Shown here piece after piece: positions 36,320-44,822 of a stretch of DNA of 64,000 nt; the first letter of the stretch is position 1; every line of letters starts with the position of its first letter. The stretch comes from Timonella sp031979385. GTDB lineage: Bacteria; Actinomycetota; Actinomycetes; Actinomycetales; Cellulomonadaceae. Under the pieces are notes generated by a model. It had not been told where the DNA came from. It saw only the letters and a program-made list of their open reading frames with translations, and did not search any database. The position numbers and the translations under genes are program-made. The stretch lies in contig DALZEF010000001.1 in NCBI GenBank assembly GCA_031979385.1, positions 186,001 to 250,000 of the forward strand, in the 5' to 3' direction.

Positions 36320-38908
36320 GTGTCAGACGATCAGACTCCAGAAAACGACCTCCCCGGGACCGATGACACCGTGGGCAGCGATGTTATCGTGCACGGCAAC
36401 ATCGAGCAGGTCGACCTCAACACCGAAATGCAGCGGTCATACCTCGATTACGCGATGTCAGTCATCGTGGGGCGCGCCTTGCCGGAGGTCCGCGATGGAC
36501 TGAAGCCGGTGCACCGTCGCGTGATCTACGCTATGTATGACGGTGGCTACCGTCCAGACCGTGCGTTCTCGAAGTGTTCCCGTGTGGTCGGTGACGTCAT
36601 GGGTAAGTACCACCCACACGGTGACTCGGCCATTTACGACACTCTTGTGCGACTCGTCCAAGACTGGACCATGCGCTACCCGCTTGCTGCAGGTCAGGGT
36701 AACTTCGGATCACCCGGTAACGACCCTGCTGCAGCGCCGCGATACACCGAGACCCGCATGGCCCAGCTCGCCATGGAAATGGTCCGTGACATCGACAAGA
36801 ACACCGTTGACTTCCAGGACAACTACGATGGACGCACCCAGGAACCATCGGTTCTCCCGGCCCGCTTCCCCAACCTGCTTGTCAATGGTTCCGCCGGTAT
36901 CGCCGTGGGTATGGCCACCAACATTCCACCGCACAACCTGCGCGAAGTCGCCGATGGCGTGCACTGGTACCTAGCTAACCCCGACGCGACGAAAGAGGAA
37001 CTACTCGAAGCGCTCATCGAGCGAATCAAGGGTCCAGACTTCCCTACCGGAGCCACGATCCTTGGTCGTTCCGGAATCGAAGACGCCTACCGCACTGGAC
37101 GTGGTTCAATCACGCAACGCGCAGTGGTCAACGTGGAGGAGATCCAGGGACGCCAGTGCCTCGTCGTCACCGAACTGCCCTACCAGGTTAACCCCGATGC
37201 GCTTGCCGCAAAGATTGCTGACCAGGTCAAAGACGGAAAACTCACCGGTATCGCGGACATCCGCGATGAAACGTCCGGTCGTACGGGACAGCGCCTGGTC
37301 ATCGTGCTCAAGCGCGACGCAGTGGCAAAGGTCGTGCTGAACAACCTGTTCAAGCACACCCAGATGCAGGAGAACTTCTCCGCAAACATGCTCGCGCTCG
37401 TCGACGATGTGCCACGTACTTTGTCGATCGATGCGTTCATCCGACACTGGGTCAACCACCAACTCGACGTCATCAGCCGACGTACCGCCTACCTGCTCAA
37501 GGAAGCAGAAGACAAGATCCACATCCTGCGCGGGTACCTTCGCGCTCTCGATGCGCTTGATGAGGTTATTGCGCTCATCCGCCGCTCCCCCACCGTGGAG
37601 GAAGCACGCGAAGGCCTGATGGAACTGCTGTCTATCGACGAGATCCAGGCAACCGCGATTTTGAACCTCCAGCTACGTCGCCTTGCGGCAATGGAGCGAC
37701 AGAAAATCCTGGATGAGCACGCCGAACTCGAGGAACTTATCAAGGACTACAACGCAATCCTTGGTGATCCTGCACGTCAGCGCACAATCGTGGGCGAGGA
37801 ACTCACCGAGATCGTAGACAAGTACGGCGATGAACGACGTACCTCGATCATGCCGTACGGCGGTGAGGTCTCCATGGAGGACTTGATCGCTGAAGAGGAA
37901 GTGGTTGTCACGATCACCCGTGGCGGGTACGTCAAGCGCACTCGTTCAGACAATTACCGGGCCCAGAAGCGCGGTGGTAAGGGCGTGCGCGGAGCGACCC
38001 TGCGTGAAGACGACATCGTTGAGCACTTCTTCGTTACGACGACCCACCAGTGGCTGCTGTTCTTCACCAACTATGGCCGCGTGTACCGCATCAAGGCATA
38101 CGAACTGCCAGAGGGTTCACGCGATTCCAAGGGTCAGCACGTTGCGAATCTGCTCGCTTTCCAGCCGGACGAGCGCATCGCTCAGGTCCTTGACATTCGC
38201 AACTACGACGATCACGACTACCTTGTACTCGCAACCCGTCGTGGACTCGTCAAGAAAACCCGTCTCGCGGAATACGACACCAATCGTGCGGCCGGACTCA
38301 TCGCGATCAACCTGCGTGAAGACGAGGATGGAAACGCTGATGAACTGGTATCGGCGCGCGTGGTCGACCAGACCGACGACCTCATACTCGTCTCCCGTAA
38401 GGGCCAGTCCATCCGCTTCACCGCAGATGACGACACACTGCGCCCAATGGGACGGGCAACCTCAGGTGTCACGGGCATGAAGTTCCGTGATGGCGACGAA
38501 CTGCTCTCAGCAGACGTGGTCCGTGAGGGCTCCGACATGTTCGTGGTCACCGAAGGCGGATTCGCCAAGCGCACCGACATCTCCGAATACCGCGTCCAGG
38601 GACGCAATGGATACGGAATCAAGGTCGCCAATCTCGTCGAGGAACGCGGTGACCTGGTCGGTGCACTGATCACAGAGGCAGAAGATGAAGTTCTTGTGAT
38701 CATGGAGAAGGGAAAGATTGTACGTTCCGCTGTTTCCGAGGTGAACCGTACCGGACGAAACACGCAGGGTGTAACCTTTGCTAAACCAGACAAGAACGAC
38801 CGCATCATCGCAGTTGCACGAAATGTCGAGCGTAACCTCGGCGATGACGAGCCAAGCGACGATGACACCGAAGCGACCACAACCGACGTCGAAGTAGAGA
38901 ACGCATGA
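36320..38908 (+). CDS. gyrA: DNA gyrase subunit A
   Basis: Breaks and rejoins DNA for supercoiling. The 862 residues contain the quinolone-resistance-determining region (HPHGDSAIYDTLV), the catalytic Tyr in AAPRYTETRM, and the C-terminal beta-pinwheel with the GyrA box QKRGGKGVRG. Ser at the E. coli Ser83 position and Asp at the Asp87 position are both present, so no known resistance change is visible. GTG start. The end overlaps the DUF3566 gene by four bases. Confidence 0.97.
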   Translation: MSDDQTPENDLPGTDDTVGSDVIVHGNIEQVDLNTEMQRSYLDYAMSVIVGRALPEVRDGLKPVHRRVIYAMYDGGYRPDRAFSKCSRVVGDVMGKYHPHGDSAIYDTLVRLVQDWTMRYPLAAGQGNFGSPGNDPAAAPRYTETRMAQLAMEMVRDIDKNTVDFQDNYDGRTQEPSVLPARFPNLLVNGSAGIAVGMATNIPPHNLREVADGVHWYLANPDATKEELLEALIERIKGPDFPTGATILGRSGIEDAYRTGRGSITQRAVVNVEEIQGRQCLVVTELPYQVNPDALAAKIADQVKDGKLTGIADIRDETSGRTGQRLVIVLKRDAVAKVVLNNLFKHTQMQENFSANMLALVDDVPRTLSIDAFIRHWVNHQLDVISRRTAYLLKEAEDKIHILRGYLRALDALDEVIALIRRSPTVEEAREGLMELLSIDEIQATAILNLQLRRLAAMERQKILDEHAELEELIKDYNAILGDPARQRTIVGEELTEIVDKYGDERRTSIMPYGGEVSMEDLIAEEEVVVTITRGGYVKRTRSDNYRAQKRGGKGVRGATLREDDIVEHFFVTTTHQWLLFFTNYGRVYRIKAYELPEGSRDSKGQHVANLLAFQPDERIAQVLDIRNYDDHDYLVLATRRGLVKKTRLAEYDTNRAAGLIAINLREDEDGNADELVSARVVDQTDDLILVSRKGQSIRFTADDDTLRPMGRATSGVTGMKFRDGDELLSADVVREGSDMFVVTEGGFAKRTDISEYRVQGRNGYGIKVANLVEERGDLVGALITEAEDEVLVIMEKGKIVRSAVSEVNRTGRNTQGVTFAKPDKNDRIIAVARNVERNLGDDEPSDDDTEATTTDVEVENA

Positions 38909-39549
38909 GTGCTCCCAAGAAGACGCAGTCCCAGGGCAACAAGACCAATGCCCCGGCATCAGTGCCACCAAAGCCATCATCTGACGGCAAACCAGCGAGT
39001 TTTGCGCCCAAGCCCAAGAACGTCACCGCACCGAATGCGAAGGACGCCGTGGTTGTGGGAACCGGCGCCATCAACACCGCCGACGTCAAACTCGGTGCCT
39101 CACAGTCAGCTCAAGGGAAGCTCATGCCCGAAAGCAGCCAGAGCGCAACCTCCCCACGGGAATCCAAAGCAGCACCGGCAAGTGTGGGACCGCGTCGTGT
39201 TCGTCTTGCCGTGACCCGCGTGGACCCGTGGTCGGCCATGAAGATGTCGTTCCTGCTGTCAATCGCGGCGGGCATCATGCTCGTGGTTGCAGCGGTCGTT
39301 TTCTGGAAGGTTCTCGACGGGCTTCAGGTCTTCACTGAGATCGATGCGATCATCAAGGAGATCCTCGGCGAGAACACCGAAGTCAACGTTCTTCAGTACG
39401 TGGAACTCAGCAGGGTCGTGTCTTTGGCCACACTCATCGCTATCATCGATGTTGTTCTGCTTACTGCACTCGGTACCATCGGTGCATTCCTCTACAACGT
39501 TGTTGCTGCTCTCGTTGGTGGAATCCATCTCACACTGACTGACGACTGA
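38905..39549 (+). CDS. DUF3566 transmembrane protein
   Basis: Membrane protein of 214 residues of a family found only after gyrA in actinobacteria. Residues 1-90 are a Lys/Pro/Ala/Ser-rich cytoplasmic tail. Two membrane segments follow (MSFLLSIAAGIMLVVAAVVFW, about 113-134; ATLIAIIDVVLLTALGTIGAFLYNVVAALVGG, about 173-205), with the family phrase RRVRLAVTRVDPWSAMKMSF before the first. It is translationally coupled to gyrA. Its function is not established. Confidence 0.92.
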   Translation: MSAPKKTQSQGNKTNAPASVPPKPSSDGKPASFAPKPKNVTAPNAKDAVVVGTGAINTADVKLGASQSAQGKLMPESSQSATSPRESKAAPASVGPRRVRLAVTRVDPWSAMKMSFLLSIAAGIMLVVAAVVFWKVLDGLQVFTEIDAIIKEILGENTEVNVLQYVELSRVVSLATLIAIIDVVLLTALGTIGAFLYNVVAALVGGIHLTLTDD

Positions 39550-39602
39550 CGCAGAAACATGCGGCTTCACTGGTCGTAGGGTCGTTGCACGCGAAAACAC
39601 GG

Positions 39603-39639
39603 CGGCGGGGATGCCCAATCGGTTTTGGAATCCCCGCCG
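39603..39639 (+). terminator. Stem-loop after the gyrA-DUF3566 run
   Basis: CGGCGGGGAT at 39603-39612 pairs perfectly with ATCCCCGCCG at 39630-39639. It is 53 bases after the DUF3566 stop and before the tRNA genes, so it most likely ends the gyrA transcript. The T-tract is weak. Confidence 0.55.
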
Positions 39640-39653
39640 AAGTCGTGTACATT
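39625..39653 (+). promoter_or_regulatory. Possible promoter for the tRNA-Ile gene
   Basis: TTGGAA at 39625-39630 and TACATT at 39648-39653 are 17 bases apart and would start transcription near 39660, 34 bases before the tRNA. The -35 overlaps the right arm of the preceding stem-loop. The match is moderate. Confidence 0.35.
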
Positions 39654-39693
39654 TAATTCTCGTTGCGAGGGAAGATAACCCCCACAACGGTAC

Positions 39694-39767
39694 GGGCCTA
39701 TAGCTCAGGCGGTTAGAGCGCTTCGCTGATAACGAAGAGGTCAGAGGTTCAAGTCCTCTTAGGCCCA
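39694..39767 (+). tRNA. tRNA-Ile (anticodon GAT)
   Basis: A complete 74-base cloverleaf without encoded CCA: acceptor GGGCCTA pairing with TAGGCCC, D-arm GCTC...GAGC, anticodon arm CTTCG-CTGATAA-CGAAG with anticodon GAT, and T-arm AGAGG-TTCAAGT-CCTCT. Confidence 0.97.
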
Positions 39768-39795
39768 CTCTGTACTCACACCCTAGGGAGTCACA

Positions 39796-39915
39796 ATGAA
39801 GAAGATCCTAGTTGTTCTTCTCACTGCGGTCGCGGGCTATGCGATCTGGCGTAAGGTTGCCGGAGACGATGGTCAGCGTGATCTGTGGGCAGAGGTTACA
39901 GATCCAATCGACTGA
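39796..39915 (+). CDS. 39-residue DLW-motif membrane protein between tRNA-Ile and tRNA-Ala
   Basis: A small protein with a start ATG at 39796 and TGA at 39913. It has one N-terminal hydrophobic segment (ILVVLLTAVAGYAIW, about 4-18) followed by RKVAGDDGQRDLWAEVTDPID. The DLWAEVTD end matches a family of tiny actinobacterial proteins seen near gyrA and these tRNAs, which supports a real gene despite its size. GGGAG lies five bases before the ATG. Function unknown. Confidence 0.75.
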   Translation: MKKILVVLLTAVAGYAIWRKVAGDDGQRDLWAEVTDPID

Positions 39916-39929
39916 TTGGTTTCCCATCT

Positions 39930-40002
39930 GGGGCTATGGCGCAATTGGTAGCGCACCTGCTTTGCAAGCAGGGGGTTAGGGGTTCGAGTCCCCTTAGCTC
40001 CA
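39930..40002 (+). tRNA. tRNA-Ala (anticodon TGC)
   Basis: A complete 73-base cloverleaf: acceptor GGGGCTA with TAGCTCC, D-arm GCGC...GCGC, anticodon loop TTTGCAA with anticodon TGC, T-arm AGGGG-TTCGAGT-CCCCT. CCA is not encoded. The pair with tRNA-Ile outside an rRNA operon is typical of actinobacterial origin regions. Confidence 0.97.
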
Positions 40003-40010
40003 CAAGCATG

Positions 40011-40044
40011 AAAGGCCTGGAACTCGCGTGAGTTCCAGGCCTTT
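40011..40044 (+). terminator. Terminator after tRNA-Ala
   Basis: AAAGGCCTGGAACTC at 40011-40025 pairs perfectly with GAGTTCCAGGCCTTT at 40030-40044 around a four-base loop. The TTT end and position eight bases after the tRNA fit a terminator. Confidence 0.85.
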
Positions 40045-40076
40045 CGCGTTGCCTGGACCCAGGCGGCGTTGAACGT

Positions 40077-40262
40077 TTATCCTGCTGAACCAGACCTGAT
40101 GTCTGGAAGCACCATCACGACGGAATCATAGGTCTTTCCGTCCCAGTGGATGATGTCGCGGCGTTCGAACCCCCACTGACTGTAGAGTCCCACGAGGTGT
40201 GTTAGTTCGAGCCTTTCCACCCCTGTTGTGGCCCTTGAATTGATGTGTGAAAGTACGCCTGG
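40077..40262 (-). pseudogene. C-terminal relic of a GNAT acetyltransferase
   Basis: Read on the minus strand up to the TAA at 40077-40079, the frame gives HINSRATTGVERLELTHL, then LYSQWGFERRDIIHWDGKTYDS and VVMVLP, the usual end of a GNAT acetyltransferase. The frame is closed by TGA at 40263-40265 and has no suitable start, so the N-terminal half and acetyl-CoA loop are missing. It looks like the tail of a gene cut off by an event between the tRNA terminator and the MFS gene. The family call is from motif memory. Confidence 0.6.
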
Positions 40263-40292
40263 TCAATGGTGTCCCGCATTGCGGGCCATGTC

Positions 40293-41624
40293 CTAGATTG
40301 CCGACGATCCCACGGTTCCAGCAGCCTCTCCCCTGCGTTTCTGCCGCAGGATTGGCACGAGGCTGAATGCCGAGAGGACTGCGCCCACGATGAGGATCAC
40401 CCAGTATGGGGTGATGCCTATCAGCACTGCAACGAGCGCGGAACTGAGCACCTGCGGTCCGTTGAGCATCATGTTCATTGCCGCGCCGCTGCGTCCCTGC
40501 ACCTCCATTGGCAGCTCGGTCTGCTTGATCGTCATCACGACCATCGCCATGATCGGCATGCAGAAACCGAGAGCGACGCTGGCCAGTAGGACCGCGATGA
40601 CGTTTGGAATGGCGAAGGCGACATAGCCGAGGGTGAACAGTACGAGACCGAGAATCAGGAGCCGGTCGAATCCGAACCGACGCATCAGTGCGGCTCCCAG
40701 GAGACCGGCGGCCACAGCCGCAGCGCCTTGAAGCGAGGTGAAGATCGGCAGGGCCTCGGGCTGCAAACCAAGTCCCTGGTCGAGCACCGGGAAGATGAGT
40801 GCGTTGATCGCGCCGCCGGCGGTGACCACCACGACGAGTGCGATCAGGTAGGACCACAGACGCTTGCGGGCATACACCTCGGGGAAACCGCGAAGCGAGG
40901 TGTTCAACCATGAGCTATCGAAGCGCACGTCGTTCGCGGTCTCCTTGATACCCACGAATTTCAGGAACACCGCACCGAGTACAAACATGATGATCGTGAA
41001 GATCAAGATCGGTTGGATGCCCCACAGCGCAAATGCGCCTGCGGCGACGAGCGGAACCACGATCCGGAATCCGTGGTCAATCGAAGTGAATAGACCGTTT
41101 GCCGGCCCGAGTAGACGCAGATCGAGGGTGTCGCGCAGCAGACCTGATTGGGCGGCTGAGTTGATGTAGGTGGTGCAGGAGTACAGCACCATGACCGCGT
41201 AGACGATCCATATGTCCCCAGTGTCTTGGACGGTGAATAGCAGGAGGATCGACAGCGCAACCAAAATGTTTGACAGTGCCACAAGTCTGATCCGTGAGAA
41301 TCTGTCCGCCATCATGCCAAACACCGGGGCTGCCAGAGCCGGAAGTCCGATGGCAACGAAGGTCAGAGCAGTGTACACATCGTTGTCTGTCATGGTTTTG
41401 ATCCAGATCGCAACCGTGAGGAAGAGGGCTGAATCGCCGAGGTTGGACAGTGTCCAGGCGGTGAGTAGCCGACGGAATGCGGGGACCTTGAGGGCTTCTC
41501 GAGTTGTTCCGATCTCTGTGGAGCGAGCTTCGGCGGGTGTGGTTACTGAAAGCGCCGGTTGAGATGCTGAGTCAGTGTTGAGGGGTGGATTTTGATTCTC
41601 GCTGGTGTCAGGTGCCTTGGTCAT
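40293..41624 (-). CDS. MFS transporter
   Basis: Major-facilitator permease of 443 residues with about 12 hydrophobic segments. The first 45 residues are polar. The loop GMMADRFSRIRLV (about 101-113) is the family's helix 2-3 motif, and FGFDRLLIL near 340 occupies the matching place in the second half. It resembles drug or macrolide-type exporters (MFS_3), but the substrate is unknown. Its ATG overlaps the end of the HTH regulator gene by four bases, so the regulator probably controls its own operon. Confidence 0.88.
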   Translation of the reverse strand: MTKAPDTSENQNPPLNTDSASQPALSVTTPAEARSTEIGTTREALKVPAFRRLLTAWTLSNLGDSALFLTVAIWIKTMTDNDVYTALTFVAIGLPALAAPVFGMMADRFSRIRLVALSNILVALSILLLFTVQDTGDIWIVYAVMVLYSCTTYINSAAQSGLLRDTLDLRLLGPANGLFTSIDHGFRIVVPLVAAGAFALWGIQPILIFTIIMFVLGAVFLKFVGIKETANDVRFDSSWLNTSLRGFPEVYARKRLWSYLIALVVVVTAGGAINALIFPVLDQGLGLQPEALPIFTSLQGAAAVAAGLLGAALMRRFGFDRLLILGLVLFTLGYVAFAIPNVIAVLLASVALGFCMPIMAMVVMTIKQTELPMEVQGRSGAAMNMMLNGPQVLSSALVAVLIGITPYWVILIVGAVLSAFSLVPILRQKRRGEAAGTVGSSAI

Positions 41625-42217
41625 GAGTTTTCTTCCGGTGTGGTCGATTCGTAGGCTGAGAGTTCAGGCGTCATGACCAGGAACATTCGAGAGTGACTCG
41701 CTCCTTCTGGCCGTAGCGAGGGATCTTCGTTGCGTTTGTGGAATGTGCTCAGTGCCTTCTCGATCACCGACATGAGTTCTTCATGTTCTTGGTCGGTCAG
41801 CCAGAGGTTCTGCGCGGTCACGAGGGCACGATTGATCGCTTCTTCCGGGAGGGTGGGAGCGGCTGTGATGAACTCGTTGACCCGAACCGCCAGTTGGGAG
41901 ATCATCGCGTTGGTTAGCGCGGAGATCGCGGCTGCTTTGGCTGGAGAGTCGGGTTCGAATGAGCGACTGCGATTGGCCGGTAGGACACGCCAAGGCTTAC
42001 TCTTTGCGTCTGGGGCCTCGGCCTGTTCGATGTACCCGTGTTTGGCGAGCGTGCGCAGATGGAACGAGCAACTTGCAACCGATTCCTTGATGGCCTCGGC
42101 GCACTGCGTTGCGGTGGCCTGCGGAACGGATCCCAGAAAGTCGAGGAGTGCAAGCCTGATGGGGTGGGCAAGAGCCTTGATGTGGGCTGGATCGTGGATC
42201 GGTTGCGGCTGAGTCAT
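41621..42217 (-). CDS. ArsR/HTH_20-type transcriptional regulator
   Basis: DNA-binding protein of 198 residues. The N-terminal winged helix (about 10-80) reads IKALAHPIRLALLDFLGSVPQATATQCAEAIKESVASCSFHLRTLAKHGYIEQA, a textbook ArsR-type helix-turn-helix, without the metal-binding cysteines of ArsR itself. The C-terminal half is helical and may bind a ligand or form dimers. It is upstream of and coupled to the MFS gene. The inverted repeat at 42234-42249, just before its start, is a likely operator. Confidence 0.88.
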   Translation of the reverse strand: MTQPQPIHDPAHIKALAHPIRLALLDFLGSVPQATATQCAEAIKESVASCSFHLRTLAKHGYIEQAEAPDAKSKPWRVLPANRSRSFEPDSPAKAAAISALTNAMISQLAVRVNEFITAAPTLPEEAINRALVTAQNLWLTDQEHEELMSVIEKALSTFHKRNEDPSLRPEGASHSRMFLVMTPELSAYESTTPEENS

Positions 42218-42233
42218 ACCTACACCATAAATA

Positions 42234-42249
42234 CTAAAGAAAACTTTAG
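42234..42249. promoter_or_regulatory. Inverted repeat upstream of the ArsR-type regulator
   Basis: CTAAAG at 42234-42239 and CTTTAG at 42244-42249 flank four A. A further TTCTTTAGAAT lies at 42257-42267, repeating the half-site. The position 17 bases before the regulator start suits autoregulation of the regulator-MFS operon. Confidence 0.5.
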
Positions 42250-42409
42250 CAAGACTTCTTTAGAATATTCATTGGCGACGATCCGCTCCGTTCCAGCATC
42301 ACCCCACTTCCTGCGTTACTGCTCTTGCGCTGGAGCCTGATCAGCCCGAAGGCGGGCTGCGGTCGAGAATATTCGACAGGACTACATCATCGCCACGAAG
42401 TCTGAACTA

Positions 42410-42658
42410 GTGCTTGAGATGGAACTCATAGCGTCTGAGAACGGGTCGGGAAGTCTCCTACGTGCCTGTGAATTGTTCCTCGATCACTCCAGAAAACGCG
42501 AGTCAATCCAAGTGAAGAAGTATTATTGCGCTCTTGTCTATCGAGGAGATTCGTTTCCGCTGCTCTCAGACGTTGTTGCCAACAAATTTTCACTATCAAG
42601 AAACGATAAACGCTTCCTAGAACTTCAGATCGACAGTTGGATGGAATCGCTGGAGTAG
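42410..42658 (+). CDS. Small unidentified reading frame, possibly a gene fragment
   Basis: From a GTG at 42410 the frame encodes 82 residues (LLRACELFLDHSRKRES; YYCALVYRGDSFPLL; LSRNDKRFLELQIDSWMESLE) that look protein-like. The same frame is open back to 42341 without an ATG or GTG, and no ribosome site precedes 42410 or the ATG at 42419. The base composition is more A+T-rich than its neighbours. It may be the 3' end of a transferred gene that lost its start. I do not recognise the family. Confidence 0.35.
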   Translation: MLEMELIASENGSGSLLRACELFLDHSRKRESIQVKKYYCALVYRGDSFPLLSDVVANKFSLSRNDKRFLELQIDSWMESLE

Positions 42659-42753
42659 AGTCTCTCTCCTACACCACATCTGACCATCCGGATAGGGTCA
42701 ACGAGCCCAACATGGCATAGGCTGGAGGAACAACGTTCGTACGGGAAAAGGTC

Positions 42754-43194
42754 ATGCGTCAAACTCCGATCTACTTCTACTCGTCAAAGTCTGGAATGGT
42801 GCGACAGTTCGCTCTCGCACTGGAACGTCCTGTCTTTGACCTCACTGATCGTGCTGTACGCACGTCGGTTCCTGACGGGCCGTGGGTACTGCTGACACCC
42901 TCGTATAAGACTGGGAATGCTGACAACGACACAGTTCCGGAGCCAGTGAAAAGATTCCTGAGAAATCCGGCCGTGCGCCGCAAGATGGTCGGGATTATGG
43001 GATCTGGAAACCGAAACTTCGGTGCGCATTACCAGGCTGCCGCACGTCAGATCGCGAACATATCCGGTCGACCGATGCTGTTTGAGTTCGAACTTCAAGG
43101 AACTCAGTGGGATGTTGAGGATGCTCGTGCGATCCTTGAAGAACTCGACCGACAACTCGCTCACGCGCACGGTGAGGAACCAGTTGGTGTCTAA
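42754..43194 (+). CDS. nrdI: NrdI-family flavodoxin-like protein
   Basis: Flavodoxin-like protein of 146 residues that supplies oxidant to assemble the Mn(III)2-tyrosyl radical of class Ib ribonucleotide reductase (family knowledge). IYFYSSKSGMVRQFA at the N-terminus is the FMN phosphate region; LLTPSYKTG and GIMGSGNRNFGAHYQAAA are family segments. AAAGG is near the ATG. NrdH, nrdE and nrdF, its usual neighbours, are not in the window, so it is an orphan here and the reductase must lie elsewhere. Confidence 0.82.
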   Translation: MRQTPIYFYSSKSGMVRQFALALERPVFDLTDRAVRTSVPDGPWVLLTPSYKTGNADNDTVPEPVKRFLRNPAVRRKMVGIMGSGNRNFGAHYQAAARQIANISGRPMLFEFELQGTQWDVEDARAILEELDRQLAHAHGEEPVGV

Positions 43195-43276
43195 CGAGTT
43201 ATTTCCCACCCGCACCACCGCATCAAACAGCGATGATGCCGGTGGGCGCGTCTATCGTCGGCAATATGAGCCTGCG

Positions 43277-43984
43277 ATGACCGTTGCGGACTTCACGCTC
43301 AATCGGCAGGCGGTGCAGCAAAACATTACACGCGCGGCGCAGCGCGCAGGCCGTGCTCCAGAGGGTGTGCGCCTGCTCGCAGTGTCGAAGACCGTCTCAC
43401 ATGAGCGGATGCGCAATGCGCACGCGGCCGGACTAACCCAGTTCGCGGAGAACAAGGTGCAGGAAGCGCACGCCAAGGCGCATGATCTGGCTGATCTTGA
43501 CGCACGCTGGGTAATGATTGGCCACCTGCAAACCAACAAGGCCAAGCAGGTGGCCGAGTTTGCGCATGAGTTCCAGGGCCTCGACTCGGCTCGGATAGCG
43601 GTGGCGCTTGACCGGAGACTTCAGCAACTTGGTAGGTCGCTCGATGTGTTGGTTCAGGTCAACGTGTCTGGTGAGGCCACTAAATCCGGTGTGGAGCCTA
43701 GCGAGGTTGAAGTGCTGCTCGGCGAGCTCAAACACTGTGACGCCCTGCGGGTGCGCGGGTTCATGACGATCGCCAGCCACACCACCAATGAGCAGCAGGT
43801 CCGCAACTGCTTCCGGGGCTTGCGTGACATTCGGGATCAGGCGCAGCAGACCGTTGAATATCCAGAGCTACTCACCGAACTGTCGATGGGTATGTCCGGG
43901 GACTATGAGATCGCTATCGAAGAGGGCTCGACCGTCGTCCGCGTGGGCAGCGCCCTATTCGGGTCGCGTTACTACCCCGCCTAG
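43277..43984 (+). CDS. YggS/PLPBP-family pyridoxal-phosphate-binding protein
   Basis: PLP-homeostasis protein of 235 residues, a single TIM-barrel domain like the N-terminal half of alanine racemase. The PLP lysine is in LLAVSKTVS (near residue 38), FAENKVQEAHAK and GHLQTNKAKQV follow, and the family end reads LSMGMSGDYEIAIEEGSTVVRVGSALFG. The reading frame extends 85 codons upstream through the nrdI 3' region, but family proteins begin near residue 1 of this choice. No clear ribosome site is present. Confidence 0.9.
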   Translation: MTVADFTLNRQAVQQNITRAAQRAGRAPEGVRLLAVSKTVSHERMRNAHAAGLTQFAENKVQEAHAKAHDLADLDARWVMIGHLQTNKAKQVAEFAHEFQGLDSARIAVALDRRLQQLGRSLDVLVQVNVSGEATKSGVEPSEVEVLLGELKHCDALRVRGFMTIASHTTNEQQVRNCFRGLRDIRDQAQQTVEYPELLTELSMGMSGDYEIAIEEGSTVVRVGSALFGSRYYPA

Positions 43985-44044
43985 CAGGACAATGCGGGCG
44001 AGGCGCGACTGTCTACTTGGGATGTCCCATAGCCAGCGTTCCCG

Positions 44045-44692
44045 CTACTTGGCTGCGAACCGCACGTTCACCGAAGCGCTTACCACGACATCTTCAGGTC
44101 GAGCCTCAAATGCCGTATCGCTATGGATGGGTGCGGCACTGCGTATGAGCATCTTGCCCTCGAATCCCGCACCCGAATCGGACATGAGTCCAATGTCCGC
44201 GATTTCCTCATAGGCGATGGATTCGATTCCGGCAGCCCTCGCGTAGGTGAGGGCCTTGTCGTATGCGTTCTTGACCGCCTTGACGCGTACGGTATCGATG
44301 GCTTCCTGCAGTTGCGGCTTGGACAACTCCCACGCCACGTCCTGTAGTTGCACATGCTCGGTTCCAGCAACCGCCTCGAGCAGGCTCGCGAGGGCCGTGA
44401 AATCGGTGAAGGTTATTCGATAGGCAACGTGCGCCGTGTAGAGCGGTTCACCGGGGGTGCCGTCGTTGGTCCAGGGTCGGTGGGAGGATAGCGTGAGGGG
44501 GTTGCGGGTCCAGTTCTCGACCGCTCCGGCAGTTTCGTGCTGTGCGATTGCCGACGATACGGCGTGGCTGGTCTGTTCGGCCCACTGTGTGGCGGTGCGT
44601 ACGTTGGGTGCTTCCGCGGTGACCACTATGGGTAGAGTGGCACGGCTGGGTGCGTGGCGGGATTCGGCTGATCCGGTGACGGTGATCTTCAT
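44045..44692 (-). CDS. SIMPL-domain (DUF541) protein
   Basis: A protein of 215 residues with the family opening MKITVTGSAE and the regular alternation of beta strands and helices of SIMPL/DUF541 domains (APNVRTATQWAEQTSHAVSSAIAQ; ELSKPQLQEAIDTVRVKAVKNAYDKALTYARAAGI; VVSASVNVRFAAK). No signal peptide is visible with this start, so it is probably cytoplasmic; the upstream 26 codons are rejected because MKITVTG is the standard start. The role of the family is poorly known. It converges on the yggS gene with 60 bases between. Confidence 0.82.
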   Translation of the reverse strand: MKITVTGSAESRHAPSRATLPIVVTAEAPNVRTATQWAEQTSHAVSSAIAQHETAGAVENWTRNPLTLSSHRPWTNDGTPGEPLYTAHVAYRITFTDFTALASLLEAVAGTEHVQLQDVAWELSKPQLQEAIDTVRVKAVKNAYDKALTYARAAGIESIAYEEIADIGLMSDSGAGFEGKMLIRSAAPIHSDTAFEARPEDVVVSASVNVRFAAK

Positions 44693-44822
44693 GTCTCTCA
44701 GCGTAGTCACGTTTGGGTGTGCGGGCTCATCCACACGGGGATATCCCCCTGTGGATTGCGTGGAATACAACGCCTCCCCCAGTGGTTCTCGTGAGGGAAA
44801 CCAGCGTCAGAAAGAAGAGCAC

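Noticed and set aside
36584..36680. Possible quinolone-resistance mutation in gyrA
   Set aside because: Ser and Asp are present at the E. coli 83 and 87 positions, so the region looks wild type.
40126..40911. Long open frame of 261 codons on the minus strand
   Set aside because: It lies antisense-frame-shifted within the MFS gene, is rich in Arg/His/Gly without known motifs, and conflicts with the clear transporter frame.
43022..43276. N-terminal extension of the YggS-like protein
   Set aside because: It overlaps nrdI out of frame and is not protein-like; family proteins start near 43277.
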